Source of the DNA: DASZTU01 sp035547675
GTDB lineage: Bacteria; Pseudomonadota; Alphaproteobacteria; Rhizobiales; Devosiaceae
Direction: 5' to 3'
Length of the DNA: 64,000 nt
Assembly: GCA_035547675.1 (NCBI GenBank)
Contig: DASZUI010000056.1
Location: forward strand, 1-64,000
This document shows positions 18,313 through 26,913 of the stretch, in pieces (the first letter of the stretch is position 1; every line of letters starts with the position of its first letter). The position numbers and the translations under genes are program-made. The notes beneath the pieces were generated by a model, which was not told the DNA's origin, ran no database searches, and saw only the letters and a program-made list of their open reading frames with translations.

Positions 18313-18888
18313 TTACTGGTAGTCGTTGCAGGCCGCCACCGGCTTGCCGAAGTACTCCAGGCACTCGGCCTTGGTGATGGGGCCGCGTCCCTTGATCTTC
18401 TGCTGCACATAGGCCACCACGTTGATGATGTCCTGCGCGCCGATCACATTGCCGCGCTGCGGCGGCATGCCGGTGGTGTAGTCGGCCATCGTCGTGCCGT
18501 AGCAGCGCTTGTCCTTGTAGGCCAGCGCGTCGTGATAGGGCATCGCGCTGCCCGGTATGCCGCAGCTCACCACCTGGATCATGGAATTGGTATCGAGCTG
18601 CGTCTCGCGCAGATTGGCGGCAATGCCCGGCGAGCGCGGATTCTTGCCGGTAATGCCGTCGCCCGGCCAGCCATGGCAGTTCACGCAGTTCGCGGTGGTC
18701 TGGAACACGATCTTGCCGCGCGCGACATTGGGCGGCTGCGTGGCCGCGGCGAGCTCGATGGCTGGCGATTGCGTGGGGTCGCCGGCACTTGCGGCCGGCG
18801 TTGCGTTGTCGGCGATGGCGGCGCTTGCAAGGCCGGGCGCCAGCAAAGCGACGGCCGCGGCCGTGCGGAAAAAGCGATTGAACATCAT
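18313..18888 (-). CDS. Cytochrome c of PQQ dehydrogenase module, copy 1
   Basis: This is a 191-residue periplasmic monohaem cytochrome c with a signal peptide. The haem site is CVNCH (TTANCVNCHGWPGDG). Extra conserved cysteines follow in VVSCGIPG, KRCYG, AECLEYF and AACNDY, and AMPYH may supply the axial Met. The pattern with additional Cys resembles the cytochrome family linked to methanol-type PQQ dehydrogenases. It lies just downstream of PQQ dehydrogenase 1, from which it is separated by a hairpin, and is the obvious electron acceptor. It is very similar to the copy at 21851-22423 and less so to that at 36829-37383. Confidence 0.88.
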   Translation of the reverse strand: MMFNRFFRTAAAVALLAPGLASAAIADNATPAASAGDPTQSPAIELAAATQPPNVARGKIVFQTTANCVNCHGWPGDGITGKNPRSPGIAANLRETQLDTNSMIQVVSCGIPGSAMPYHDALAYKDKRCYGTTMADYTTGMPPQRGNVIGAQDIINVVAYVQQKIKGRGPITKAECLEYFGKPVAACNDYQ

Positions 18889-18909
18889 GGTCCGTCCATC
18901 GATTTGAAT

Positions 18910-18935
18910 GCCTGCCGGGCTCACACCCGGCAGGC
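18910..18935. promoter_or_regulatory. Intercistronic hairpin between PQQ dehydrogenase 1 and cytochrome
   Basis: A perfect ten-base stem GCCTGCCGGG/CCCGGCAGGC encloses the loop CTCACA. Essentially the same stem occurs at the equivalent place in the adjacent module (22446-22471). It probably protects the dehydrogenase transcript or reduces read-through to the cytochrome gene. Confidence 0.7.
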
Positions 18936-18986
18936 TGGGTTTCGTTCTTTGATGTAGAGGCGCCGGCGGGGCGACCCCGTCCGGCG

Positions 18987-20759
18987 TCAGAGCGTAAAGA
19001 CGTAGAGCATATTGGCGGGCGCCTTTGCCTTCACGTCGGCGTGTCCGAGGTCGGCCGTCGCCGGCCCGCCCAGAACGGCCACATATTCCTTGCCGTTGAT
19101 CGAGAAGATGGACGGCGGCGCTTCGATGGAGTTGCCGATATTGATCGACCACTTCTGCGATAGGTCCTTCTTGTCATAGGCGGCAAAGGTACCGTCGGTC
19201 TGGCTGGCGAACACCAGGCCCGGCGTCACCGCCACCCCGGCATAGCTGGGATAGGGCAGGTTGGTCTTGGCGACCTGCTTGCCCGTGGCAACGTCATAGG
19301 CGAACACCGAGCCGGTCTGCAGCGTCGGATTGGTCGAGGCACCGCCCTCGAAGAGCTGGCCGGGCTTGACCGCATTGGGCGCCACCGGCTGGTTCTGGAT
19401 ATTCGAGCAGCCTTCGATGCCGGCCCCATAGGCGACTCCGGTGGTCGGATCGACCGCCGAGGGGAAGTAGTTGATGCCGCCCTGAATGTTCGGGCAGGTA
19501 TCGATATTGGAGCCGCCGCGGGTAATGGCGCCCGTCGCATAGACCTGCTCGTCCTTGCTCGGGTCGAACTCGACCGGCAGGCCGGTCTTGGGGTCGAGGC
19601 CCTTCGTCCAGGTCAGCTTGCTCACATAGGGCGTACCCTGGATGAATTCGCCATTGGTCCGGTCGAGCGTGTAGAAGATGCCGTTACGGCCGAAATGCGC
19701 CAGCACCTTGCGGTCCTCGCCATTGACCTTCACGTTGACGAGCTGCTGCGTACCCACTTCGTCATAGTCGTGGTAGTCGCCCGGCGTGTACTGGAAATAC
19801 CACTTCAGCTTGCCTGTATCGGCGTCGAGCGCCACGGTCGAATTGGTGTAGAGGTTCCGGCCCGGGCGGTATTGCGGGTCGAACATCGGCACCGGATTGC
19901 CCGTGCCCCAGTAGATCGTCTTGGTCGACGGATCGTAAGAGCCCGTCACCCAGGTCGCGCCGCCGCCGGTCTTCCAGCAGTCGGGGTTCTTGGCCTCGTC
20001 GCACTTCCACGTATCCGAGCCGGGCTGGCCGGGTTCGGGAATGGTGTAGAAGCGCCAGTCCTCCTTGCCGGTCTTGGCATCGAGCGCCGCGATGAAGCCG
20101 CGGGTCGCCCAGTCGCCGAAGGCCTGCCCGACGATGATCTTGTCGCCCACCACGAGCGGCGCCGCATCGAAGCCTTCGCCGGGGTTCTTCGTCACCTGCG
20201 TCTGCCATACGACCTGCCCGGTGGCGTCGTCGCAGGCCACCACGCGCCCGTCGCTGAGATTGGTGATGACGGTATTCTCGTAGAGCGCCAGGCCGCGATT
20301 GGCGAGCAGCACGCTGGCCGTCGGGTCCTTGGTGATGCCGGTGTCGCAGGTCCAGAGCACCTTGCCCACCTTGCCCGATGTCGCATCGATCTTGTAGGGC
20401 GTACCCCAGCCGTCGGTCACATAGAGGAAGCCGTCCTTGGCGAGCGGCGTGCCCTCCAGTGCGCCATAGCCGAAGGCGTCGGGCTCGAGCCCGCCGAGCG
20501 GCACGGCAAAGGCCAGCTTCAGGCCGGAGGCATTCTCCGGGGTGATTTCATTGAGCGGCGAATAGCGGTTGGAATCATAGGTCTTGTTGACCATCAGCCA
20601 GTTGCCGGCCTCCGACGAGTCGCCGGCACCCGCCTTGGCCAGGCGCTCAGCCGATACCGGATCGCCGGTCGCCGCCGCATCCTGCGCAAAAGCCGGGGCA
20701 AACATGGCGATCGCCGAGACCGTCATGAGGCCACCGAGCCACAAACTCCTGGATTTCAT
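18987..20759 (-). CDS. PQQ-dependent alcohol dehydrogenase 1 (predicted lanthanide type)
   Basis: This is a 590-residue periplasmic quinoprotein with a signal peptide (KSRSLWLGGLMTVSAIAMFA). The eight-bladed propeller is indicated by repeats such as GFIAALDAKTGKEDW, WVTGSYDPSTKTIYWGTGNP and VALDADTGKLKWYFQYTPGD. The stacking Trp270, metal-ligand Asn288 and catalytic Asp331 are present. Asp333, two residues on, is the XoxF/PedH-type marker of lanthanide use. Two unusual points: the ligand that is Glu in methanol dehydrogenases aligns with Asp216 (FGDWATRGF), and the usual adjacent Cys-Cys pair is missing (VLWTCDTGI). The start at 20759 follows GGGAGGAACAC. The substrate is not predictable; primary alcohols are typical of the family. 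Confidence 0.9.
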   Translation of the reverse strand: MKSRSLWLGGLMTVSAIAMFAPAFAQDAAATGDPVSAERLAKAGAGDSSEAGNWLMVNKTYDSNRYSPLNEITPENASGLKLAFAVPLGGLEPDAFGYGALEGTPLAKDGFLYVTDGWGTPYKIDATSGKVGKVLWTCDTGITKDPTASVLLANRGLALYENTVITNLSDGRVVACDDATGQVVWQTQVTKNPGEGFDAAPLVVGDKIIVGQAFGDWATRGFIAALDAKTGKEDWRFYTIPEPGQPGSDTWKCDEAKNPDCWKTGGGATWVTGSYDPSTKTIYWGTGNPVPMFDPQYRPGRNLYTNSTVALDADTGKLKWYFQYTPGDYHDYDEVGTQQLVNVKVNGEDRKVLAHFGRNGIFYTLDRTNGEFIQGTPYVSKLTWTKGLDPKTGLPVEFDPSKDEQVYATGAITRGGSNIDTCPNIQGGINYFPSAVDPTTGVAYGAGIEGCSNIQNQPVAPNAVKPGQLFEGGASTNPTLQTGSVFAYDVATGKQVAKTNLPYPSYAGVAVTPGLVFASQTDGTFAAYDKKDLSQKWSINIGNSIEAPPSIFSINGKEYVAVLGGPATADLGHADVKAKAPANMLYVFTL

Positions 20760-20999
20760 GTGTTCCTCCCAAATTCTCGTTGGATGACCATTCTTGGCAC
20801 CGCCGCACCCATGGTTCGCCAATCTAAGGTATAGGGAAATCGAAGCAGTATTGCCGGGCGGGCCGGCAGGCGGCTGCCGCCGCCCGCGCGAGCACTATTT
20901 GGAGGAACTGCGTTTTCGCGGGGCCGCCGGGCTGGCGAGCGCGGGGCAGGCGCGCGATTGCTGCTCGCGTCTGCCTTTGATTCCCGCCGGCGCGCCCGA

Positions 21000-21854
21000 T
21001 TACTGCTGCGGCTCGGAATCCGAGGCGGCGGGCACCGGCGGCGGCGCGACGAGCGCGTAGTTTGTCGACGGCTTGTAGGGCGGTTGCACCAGCTCGAACC
21101 GCGTCGTGCTGTCGAAATTATTGCGCTGGATCTGCTGCGTCTGGGGGTCGATGGCGACCTCGCCCTTGCGCCGCATGTAGCGGGCCTCCATCCGGAACTG
21201 GTCGCCGGTGGCCGCATCCGTCCCGGTGCATATCTCATGCACGAAAATGCCGCCGACCGGCTGCTCGCCATCGGCGGGCGGCAGCTCCTGGCAGTCGGGG
21301 TGCCAGCTTTGGTAGCGCGATTTGAGGCTGTCGGCGAGCTGGTAGGCGCCGCGCCGGTCGTGCAGCGAGGCCGTGTCATCCGTGATGATGCGGATGCCCC
21401 GCGCTATGCCCTTGTCGTCCACCAGCACCGACAGGTCCACCGGATGCGCATAGACCGAGGTGCCGGCCGCTAGATAGCGGTATTCGAGCTCGAGCGCCTT
21501 GGCGATATAGGTCTGCTCGTCGTCATACTCGAAATGCACTTCGTGCAGTCCCGAACGCTCCGGCGGGCATTTGGCGAATTCGGAGAAATTCTTCAGCGGC
21601 AGCGACGGCGGCCCGCCATTGGAGCCGCACGAAACATTGACGATGTCGGCGTCCGGAATCTGCGACACGGGCGCGCCGAGCTTCACGTCCCAGATCGTGA
21701 AGGGCGGCTCGACCGCCCCGAAATTGCTCATCGCCGGCGCCCGGCCCCCTGCGGCCGGGGCCTCCGGGGCCGCGGCGGGACCCTGCTGGGCGGCGGCCGC
21801 GGCCGGCAGGGCCGCTGCCGCGAGGGTCAGCAGAACCAGGCGCAGCCGGCTCAT
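21000..21854 (-). CDS. Secreted Cys-rich 'YDDE' protein of unknown function, paralogue 1
   Basis: This is a 284-residue protein with a signal peptide (SRLRLVLLTLAAAALPAAAA) and a Pro/Ala-rich linker. I do not recognise a known family. It shares with 38346-39116 the order: VKLG, a VSCGSNGGPPSLP block, AKCPPERSGLHEV, EYDDE, a VDDKGIARG segment, a Tyr-x-x-AD helix, DCQELPPADGEQP, and EICTG. Four cysteines are conserved and may form two disulfides. Its start overlaps the cytochrome stop by four bases (ATGA), so it is made together with the cytochrome. A Pro-rich tail ends the protein. It is a candidate new component of PQQ-dependent oxidation. Confidence 0.75.
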   Translation of the reverse strand: MSRLRLVLLTLAAAALPAAAAAQQGPAAAPEAPAAGGRAPAMSNFGAVEPPFTIWDVKLGAPVSQIPDADIVNVSCGSNGGPPSLPLKNFSEFAKCPPERSGLHEVHFEYDDEQTYIAKALELEYRYLAAGTSVYAHPVDLSVLVDDKGIARGIRIITDDTASLHDRRGAYQLADSLKSRYQSWHPDCQELPPADGEQPVGGIFVHEICTGTDAATGDQFRMEARYMRRKGEVAIDPQTQQIQRNNFDSTTRFELVQPPYKPSTNYALVAPPPVPAASDSEPQQ

Positions 21855-22423
21855 TTGTAGCTGGCGCACTGGGTGGCGCCGGGCTTGAAATATTCTTCGC
21901 ACTCGGCCTTGGTGATCGGACCGCGGCCCTTCACCTTCTGCTCGACATAGCCGACCACGTTGATGATGTCCTGGTTGGAGATCAGATTGCCGGGCTGCGG
22001 CGCCTGGTCGGCGGAGAAATCGGCCTTGGTCTGCCCGAAGCAGCGCTTGTCCTGGTAGGCGAGCCGGTCGTGATAGGGCATGGGCGTGCCCGGAATGCCG
22101 CAGCTCACGATCTGGATCAGCGCATTCGTGTCGAGCTGGGTCTCGCGCAGATTGGCCGCCTGGCCCTGCGAGCGCGGGTCCTTGCCGGTTTCCCCGTCGC
22201 CGGGCCAGCCATGGCAGCGCGCGCAATTGGCGAGGGCCTGGAAGACGCGCTTGCCGCGGACGATATCGGGCGCCGTCGTGCCGGCCAGTTCGACGGCGGG
22301 GGACTGCGTGGCATCCGTGCCGGCCGCGGCTGCGGCCGCTGGCGCGGCGTCCTGGGCCATTGCGGCTGAGCTCAGGCCCATGACGAGGACGGTGGCGATG
22401 GCGGCAAGGCGGTTCGGTTTCAT
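21851..22423 (-). CDS. Cytochrome c of PQQ dehydrogenase module, copy 2
   Basis: This is a 190-residue periplasmic monohaem cytochrome c with a signal peptide followed by an Ala/Pro-rich linker. The haem motif is CARCH (ALANCARCHGWPGDG). Added cysteines in IVSCGIPG, KRCFG, AECEEYF and TQCASY match copy 1 closely, as does the C-terminal KGRGPITKAEC block. The start at ATG 22423 has GGAG five bases upstream; a GTG two codons earlier is less good. It follows PQQ dehydrogenase 2 and overlaps the YDDE gene. Its likely role is accepting electrons from dehydrogenase 2. Confidence 0.88.
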   Translation of the reverse strand: MKPNRLAAIATVLVMGLSSAAMAQDAAPAAAAAAGTDATQSPAVELAGTTAPDIVRGKRVFQALANCARCHGWPGDGETGKDPRSQGQAANLRETQLDTNALIQIVSCGIPGTPMPYHDRLAYQDKRCFGQTKADFSADQAPQPGNLISNQDIINVVGYVEQKVKGRGPITKAECEEYFKPGATQCASYK

Positions 22424-22445
22424 TCTCACTCCATTAAGTTGAAAG

Positions 22446-22471
22446 GCCTGCCGGGCCAGGGCCCGGCAGGC
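22446..22471. promoter_or_regulatory. Intercistronic hairpin between PQQ dehydrogenase 2 and cytochrome
   Basis: An 11-base perfect stem GCCTGCCGGGC/GCCCGGCAGGC encloses a CAGG loop. It matches the hairpin at 18910-18935 in stem sequence and position but differs in loop, so the structure seems to be conserved by function or recent duplication. Confidence 0.7.
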
Positions 22472-22497
22472 ACAACTCGGTCCGGACGTCTAACGCT

Positions 22498-24291
22498 TTA
22501 GAGCGAGAAGACGTACAGCATATTGGCGTTCGGCTTGTTCTTGAGCTCCGGATACCCGAAGTCCGCAAGACCCGTGCCGCCGCCCATGATGGCAACATAT
22601 TCCTTGCCGTTGATCGCGAAGATCGTGGGCGGGGCAAGGAAGGAATTGCCCATGTTGATGCTCCACTTCGGCTGCAGCGTCTTGCTGTCATAGGCAGCGA
22701 ACGTGCCGTCGAGCTCGCCGGCCCAGAGCAGGCCGGGGGAGAGGCTCACGCCCGAATAGTTCGGGTAGGGCAGGTTCTGCTTGACGAGCTGCTTGCCGGT
22801 GGCGACGTCATAGGCGAACACCGAGCCGACAGTGCCGTTCGGGTTGGCATAGGCGCCGCCTTCGAAGGTGACGCCCGGCGTCACGGTCGGCGGCTTGGTT
22901 TCCGGCGTCACGTTCGAGCAACCCTCGATGCCGGCGCCATAGGCGATGCCGGTCGTGGGATCGACGGCCGACGGCCAGTAGTTGATGCCGCCCTGGATAT
23001 TCGGGCACATATTGTTGACTTCGCCACCCTTGGCGGCCGTCACATAGGTCTGGATGTCCTTGCTCGGGTCGAACTCGACCGGCAGGCCGGTCTTGGGGTC
23101 GAGGCCCTTCGTCCAGTTCAGCTTGTTCACATAGGGCGTGCCCTGGATGAATTCGCCGTCGGTGCGGTCGATGGTGTAGAAGATGCCGTTACGGCCGAAG
23201 TGCGACAGCACCTTGCGGGTCTCGCCGTTCACCTTCACGTCGACGAGCTGCTGGGCGCCGATTTCGTCATAGTCGTGATAGTCGCCCGGCGTGTACTGGA
23301 AGTACCACTTCAGCTTGCCCGTATCGGCGTCGAGCGCCACGGTCGAGTTGGTATAGAGGTTGCGGCCCGGACGGTATTCGGGGTCGAACATCGGCACCGG
23401 GTTGCCCGTGCCGTAGTAGAGCGTATTGGTCGCCGGGTCATAGGCACCCGCCGCCCAGGAGGCGCCGCCGCCGGTCTTGTACGCCGTGTGGTTCGGGTCC
23501 TTCCAGGTGTCGCCGCCCGGCTGATCCGGCGCGGGAACGGTGTAGAAGCGCCAGAGTTCCTTGCCGGTCTTGGCGTCGAGCGCCGCGATGAAGCCGCGGG
23601 TCGCGCTATCGCCATTGGACTGGCCGACAATGATCTTGTCGCCCACCACCAGCGGCGGGCCGGTGAAGCCTTCGCCCGGATTGCTGGCTTCGTGCACGTC
23701 CCAGACCACCTGGCCCGTGGCGTCATCGAAGGCCATGACGTGGCCGTTGATGAGGTTGGTGATGACCTCGTTCTGGTACAGCGCCGGGCCGCGATTGGCG
23801 AGCAGATTGCCCAGGCTCGGGTCCTTGTCGATGCCGGTATCGCCGATCCAGAGGATCTTGCCGGCCTTGCCCGACGTCGCATCGATCTTATAGGGCGTGC
23901 CCCACGCATCGGTGGCGTAGAGGAACCCGTCCTTGGCCAGCACAGTCCCCTCAAGGGCGCCGACGCCGAACGAGTCGGGCTCGAGCCCGCCAAGCGGAAC
24001 CGCGAACGCCAGCTTCAGGCCGGAAACATTGTCCGGGGTGATTTCGTTGAGCGTCGAATAGCGGTTCGAGTTGTAGGTCTTGTTGTTGAGCAGCCAGTTG
24101 CCGGCTTCCGACGCATCGTTCGCGCCGGCCTTGGCAAGGCGCTCGGGCGTAACCGGATCGGCGGTGGTCGGCGCTGCAGTGGTCGAAGCCGCGGCTTCGA
24201 CTGGCTTGGCGTCTGCATAGGCGTAGCCCGCCGCACCGGCGACAGCCGTCGCGAGCATCAGGCCACCGAGCCAAAGTTTGGACGTTTTCAT
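22498..24291 (-). CDS. PQQ-dependent alcohol dehydrogenase 2 (predicted lanthanide type)
   Basis: This is a 597-residue periplasmic quinoprotein, clearly a close paralogue of dehydrogenase 1. A signal peptide (KTSKLWLGGLMLATAVAGAA) and an Ala/Thr-rich linker precede the propeller. Asn297 (YYGTGNP), catalytic Asp340 and lanthanide-type Asp342 (HDYDE) are present. The position of the usual metal-binding Glu is Asp228 (SNGDSATRGF), and no adjacent Cys pair is found in KILWIGDTGI. C-terminal CPNIQGGINYWPSA is typical of the family. The start at 24291 follows GAGGGAGTCC. It heads the unit dehydrogenase-hairpin-cytochrome-YDDE protein and lies directly downstream of a LysR gene on the same strand. 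Confidence 0.9.
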   Translation of the reverse strand: MKTSKLWLGGLMLATAVAGAAGYAYADAKPVEAAASTTAAPTTADPVTPERLAKAGANDASEAGNWLLNNKTYNSNRYSTLNEITPDNVSGLKLAFAVPLGGLEPDSFGVGALEGTVLAKDGFLYATDAWGTPYKIDATSGKAGKILWIGDTGIDKDPSLGNLLANRGPALYQNEVITNLINGHVMAFDDATGQVVWDVHEASNPGEGFTGPPLVVGDKIIVGQSNGDSATRGFIAALDAKTGKELWRFYTVPAPDQPGGDTWKDPNHTAYKTGGGASWAAGAYDPATNTLYYGTGNPVPMFDPEYRPGRNLYTNSTVALDADTGKLKWYFQYTPGDYHDYDEIGAQQLVDVKVNGETRKVLSHFGRNGIFYTIDRTDGEFIQGTPYVNKLNWTKGLDPKTGLPVEFDPSKDIQTYVTAAKGGEVNNMCPNIQGGINYWPSAVDPTTGIAYGAGIEGCSNVTPETKPPTVTPGVTFEGGAYANPNGTVGSVFAYDVATGKQLVKQNLPYPNYSGVSLSPGLLWAGELDGTFAAYDSKTLQPKWSINMGNSFLAPPTIFAINGKEYVAIMGGGTGLADFGYPELKNKPNANMLYVFSL

Positions 24292-24448
24292 GGACTCCCT
24301 CGAACATCCCAGTTGAGACGAGGCGAACCATGTCACCATTGCAACGCGGGTTAGCCAATTTTTCTCATAAGGATTCCCGAAGCGCTGCCTTGGCCCTTCG
24401 AAATGCCGGGCGACATGAGCAGGCTGTGGGCGCTCGGGCGTGGTCGGA

Positions 24449-25432
24449 TCAGCCGACCAGCGCGACTCCGTCGGCCTCGGTCGCCAGCATTTCCCGCGCA
24501 TAGTCGGTGCGGCTGAATTCGACGATCCGGCGGAAGATATTGGCATAGGCCGGCAGCGTGTAGAGATGCTTGGGCATGCCCAGCACGATGTTGCGCGCCG
24601 GCACGTCGATGGGCACGATCCGCACCCGCTCGCGCGTCGTCGGCGACAGGCTGGGCAGCAGCGACAGCGGCGTGTGCGCGGTCGCGAGGTTCTCCGCCAC
24701 CAGGTCGACGGCGGTGGCGTAGTTGCTGGCCGCGAAGGTCGGCGCCGCCCCCGGCAGCTTGTGCCGGTACCAGTCATCGCTCTGCACCCGCAGCGCGGGA
24801 TTCGGTCCCACCTCGACGAAGTGCCGCAACGGCGCGGACAAATCCTTGACGTCGGCCTTGCCGGTCAGCGCCTGGTGGATTTCCGACAGCGGCACCGAAG
24901 CCGGCACCACCCAGGCGAACGGGTCGTCGAAGAGATGCGCGACGTGGAACGAGTTGCGGTCGCCGTCGATCGCCTCCTCGCTCACCACGGCGTAATTGAT
25001 CTGGTGCAGCCTGAGCTGCTCGACCAGTTCGAAGCTCGCCAGCGCCGAGCGCAGCTCGAACTTGATGAAGCCGGGCTGCTCGCTGGCGATTCGCCCCGCC
25101 ACCGCCGCAAAGCGCCCGCGCAGCGTCGCCGTGACGCCCATGCGCACGAAGGCGCTGGAATGCACGAATCGGTGATTGTGCTCATCGACCGCACCTTCGA
25201 GCCGCCGCAGCAGTTCCGCGCCCGACTTGAACCAATATTCGCCGGCGGGCGTCAGCCCGATCAGCCCGGTGCGATTGCGCTTGATGAGCGGCGAACCGAG
25301 GTTTTCCTCGAGCTTGGCCAGTTGCTGCGATATCGACGGCTGGGAGAGCCCGATGCGGCGCGACGCCTTGGTAATCGAACCGGCAACGACGACCGCCTGG
25401 AAGATTTCCAGTTGTCTAAGCGTGATATCCAT
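24449..25432 (-). CDS. LysR-family transcriptional regulator
   Basis: This is a 327-residue regulator. The N-terminal winged helix-turn-helix is typical (LRQLEIFQAVVVAGSITKAS, then IGLSQPSISQQLAKLEENLG), followed by a periplasmic-binding-like effector domain. It lies 157 bases upstream of PQQ dehydrogenase 2 on the same strand and just after a small cytochrome c gene, so these genes are likely targets. The effector is unknown. Length and layout are normal for the family. Confidence 0.88.
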   Translation of the reverse strand: MDITLRQLEIFQAVVVAGSITKASRRIGLSQPSISQQLAKLEENLGSPLIKRNRTGLIGLTPAGEYWFKSGAELLRRLEGAVDEHNHRFVHSSAFVRMGVTATLRGRFAAVAGRIASEQPGFIKFELRSALASFELVEQLRLHQINYAVVSEEAIDGDRNSFHVAHLFDDPFAWVVPASVPLSEIHQALTGKADVKDLSAPLRHFVEVGPNPALRVQSDDWYRHKLPGAAPTFAASNYATAVDLVAENLATAHTPLSLLPSLSPTTRERVRIVPIDVPARNIVLGMPKHLYTLPAYANIFRRIVEFSRTDYAREMLATEADGVALVG

Positions 25433-25551
25433 AGACTATCCCTTATGCCCCGCCCCCGGCCGCGCCAAGTCCAGCGCGGTCAAAGACATCTGCGGAAGGG
25501 GGCCGAGCCCCTTCCGGTGTCTGTTGAAAGGCCCGAGGCCGTGGATATGGA

Positions 25552-25929
25552 TCAGCCGCCGGACTGGAGATAGGCGATGACGTTGTCCACGTCGGTCTGG
25601 TTGGACAGGCCGGCAAAGGTCATCTTGGTGCCGGGGACCTCGGTCTTCGGGCTCTGCAGGAACTTGGCCAGCAGCTCGGGCGTCCAGGCGGGATTCTTCG
25701 TGCCGAAATCCTTCATCGCCGCCGAATAGGTGAAGCCGGCCGCGGTGCCGGGCTGGCGACCCACGACGCCGGTCAGCGCGGGGCCGATCTTGTTCGTGGC
25801 GTTCGGCCCGATATTGTGGCAGACGGCGCATTTGGCGAACACGGTCTTGCCGGCCGCCGCATCGCCTGCGGCCAGGCTCGGGCCGGCCGCCGCGACCAGG
25901 ACCAGAGCTGCCAGTGCCAAACTCTTCAT
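25552..25929 (-). CDS. Class I cytochrome c (c2/c550-like)
   Basis: This is a 125-residue soluble periplasmic cytochrome c. A signal peptide (KSLALAALVLVAAAGPSLAA) is followed by the haem motif CAVCH (FAKCAVCHNIGPNATNKIGP), and the sixth ligand is probably Met in GTKMTFAG. The family pattern GPALTGVVGRQPG and DVDNVIAYLQ is clear. It could carry electrons from the PQQ system to a terminal oxidase. It is upstream of the LysR gene on the same strand and divergent from the MotA/ExbB-like operon. Confidence 0.9.
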   Translation of the reverse strand: MKSLALAALVLVAAAGPSLAAGDAAAGKTVFAKCAVCHNIGPNATNKIGPALTGVVGRQPGTAAGFTYSAAMKDFGTKNPAWTPELLAKFLQSPKTEVPGTKMTFAGLSNQTDVDNVIAYLQSGG

Positions 25930-26130
25930 CTGAACTCTCCTGCTAGTGGAATAAGAGACTAGGAAGTCAGGCTGCGATTATCCCTCCGCGGTGATTTTCG
26001 CAAGTCCACAACGTCGGCCCGCGCCGTTCCTGCCATGGGGAAAACCAATGCCATCAATTGGAATAGGTGATGGTGCCATCGTGCTAGCGATCCACGGGAT
26101 GCCGGCGGTGCCGGCACAAGAGGAGAAATC

Positions 26131-26913
26131 ATGTCGGTTGGCAGTTTGGCGATCGGTGCGCCAAGTGAAAGAAGCGATTATGCGCCGGTGCTTCGCTGGC
26201 TGCTGCTCAATTGTCTCGCAGCTTTAGGCCTTGTTGCGCTTTGGTATTTCGGATTGCTGCAATCGACCTTGGCGAGCGACAGGACTCATATTTCCTGGAT
26301 CATCGGCGTGATCTTCGTATTGACCGCGCTGAATTGCCTTTACCATACGGCGCAAATTTCCCGCGATCTGGTCGCCTCGCGCAGGGTGCGGCAAATCATC
26401 CTGGAGCGCGGCGCGGACGGCCTGAGAATCGGCGGCGACGGAATCGTGATCGATAATGGCCAGCCGCTCGAGCGCTCCGTGCTCACGGCGCATATCTTCA
26501 ACCTGCTCACCAAGGCGAATGTGCAGGGCGGCGTCCGCTTCGACCAGAGCCTGCTCCTTCGCGCGCTGGCCGACCGGCTGCGCAATCGCGAGCGGTTCGG
26601 CCTGTTCGTCACCGAAGCGCTGCTCCGCCTGGCGCTGCTCGGCACCGCCATCGGCTTCATCCTGATGCTGGTGCCCATCGCCAATCTCGACAGCTTCGAT
26701 CCCGACAAGCTTCGGGGCGCCCTGTCGGGGATGACCGGCGGCATGTCGATCGCCCTGAGCGTCACCGTCACCGGCATCGCCAGCGCGCTCGTCCTGAAGT
26801 TCGAATTCTACCTGCTGGACGGCTCCATTGCCGACCTCTTCGATCTGGTCACCGAGACCTCCGAAATCTATGTGATGTCCGCGCTGGAGCGGCGCTCCAA
26901 TGCACGACCCTAG
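26131..26913 (+). CDS. MotA/TolQ/ExbB-like proton channel family protein
   Basis: This is a 260-residue inner-membrane protein. Two hydrophobic helices come first (about 20-42 and 50-70), then a cytoplasmic segment of about 90 residues, then two more helices: LRLALLGTAIGFILMLVPIA and ALSVTVTGIASALVLKFEFY. The last pair matches the pore helices of ExbB/TolQ/MotA proteins (LLGTxxG and the Thr-containing final helix). The start follows AGGAGAAATC. It overlaps the next gene by 14 bases. Together with that ExbD-like partner it should form an ion-driven complex. I do not recognise a known tonB, tol or flagellar context. Confidence 0.78.
   Translation: MSVGSLAIGAPSERSDYAPVLRWLLLNCLAALGLVALWYFGLLQSTLASDRTHISWIIGVIFVLTALNCLYHTAQISRDLVASRRVRQIILERGADGLRIGGDGIVIDNGQPLERSVLTAHIFNLLTKANVQGGVRFDQSLLLRALADRLRNRERFGLFVTEALLRLALLGTAIGFILMLVPIANLDSFDPDKLRGALSGMTGGMSIALSVTVTGIASALVLKFEFYLLDGSIADLFDLVTETSEIYVMSALERRSNARP

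Noticed and set aside
16878..18410. Long N-terminal extension of the nuclease-fold gene across the pentapeptide gene
   Set aside because: The extension is antisense to the pentapeptide repeats and appears repetitive for that reason. A good ribosome site and signal peptide place the start at 17411.
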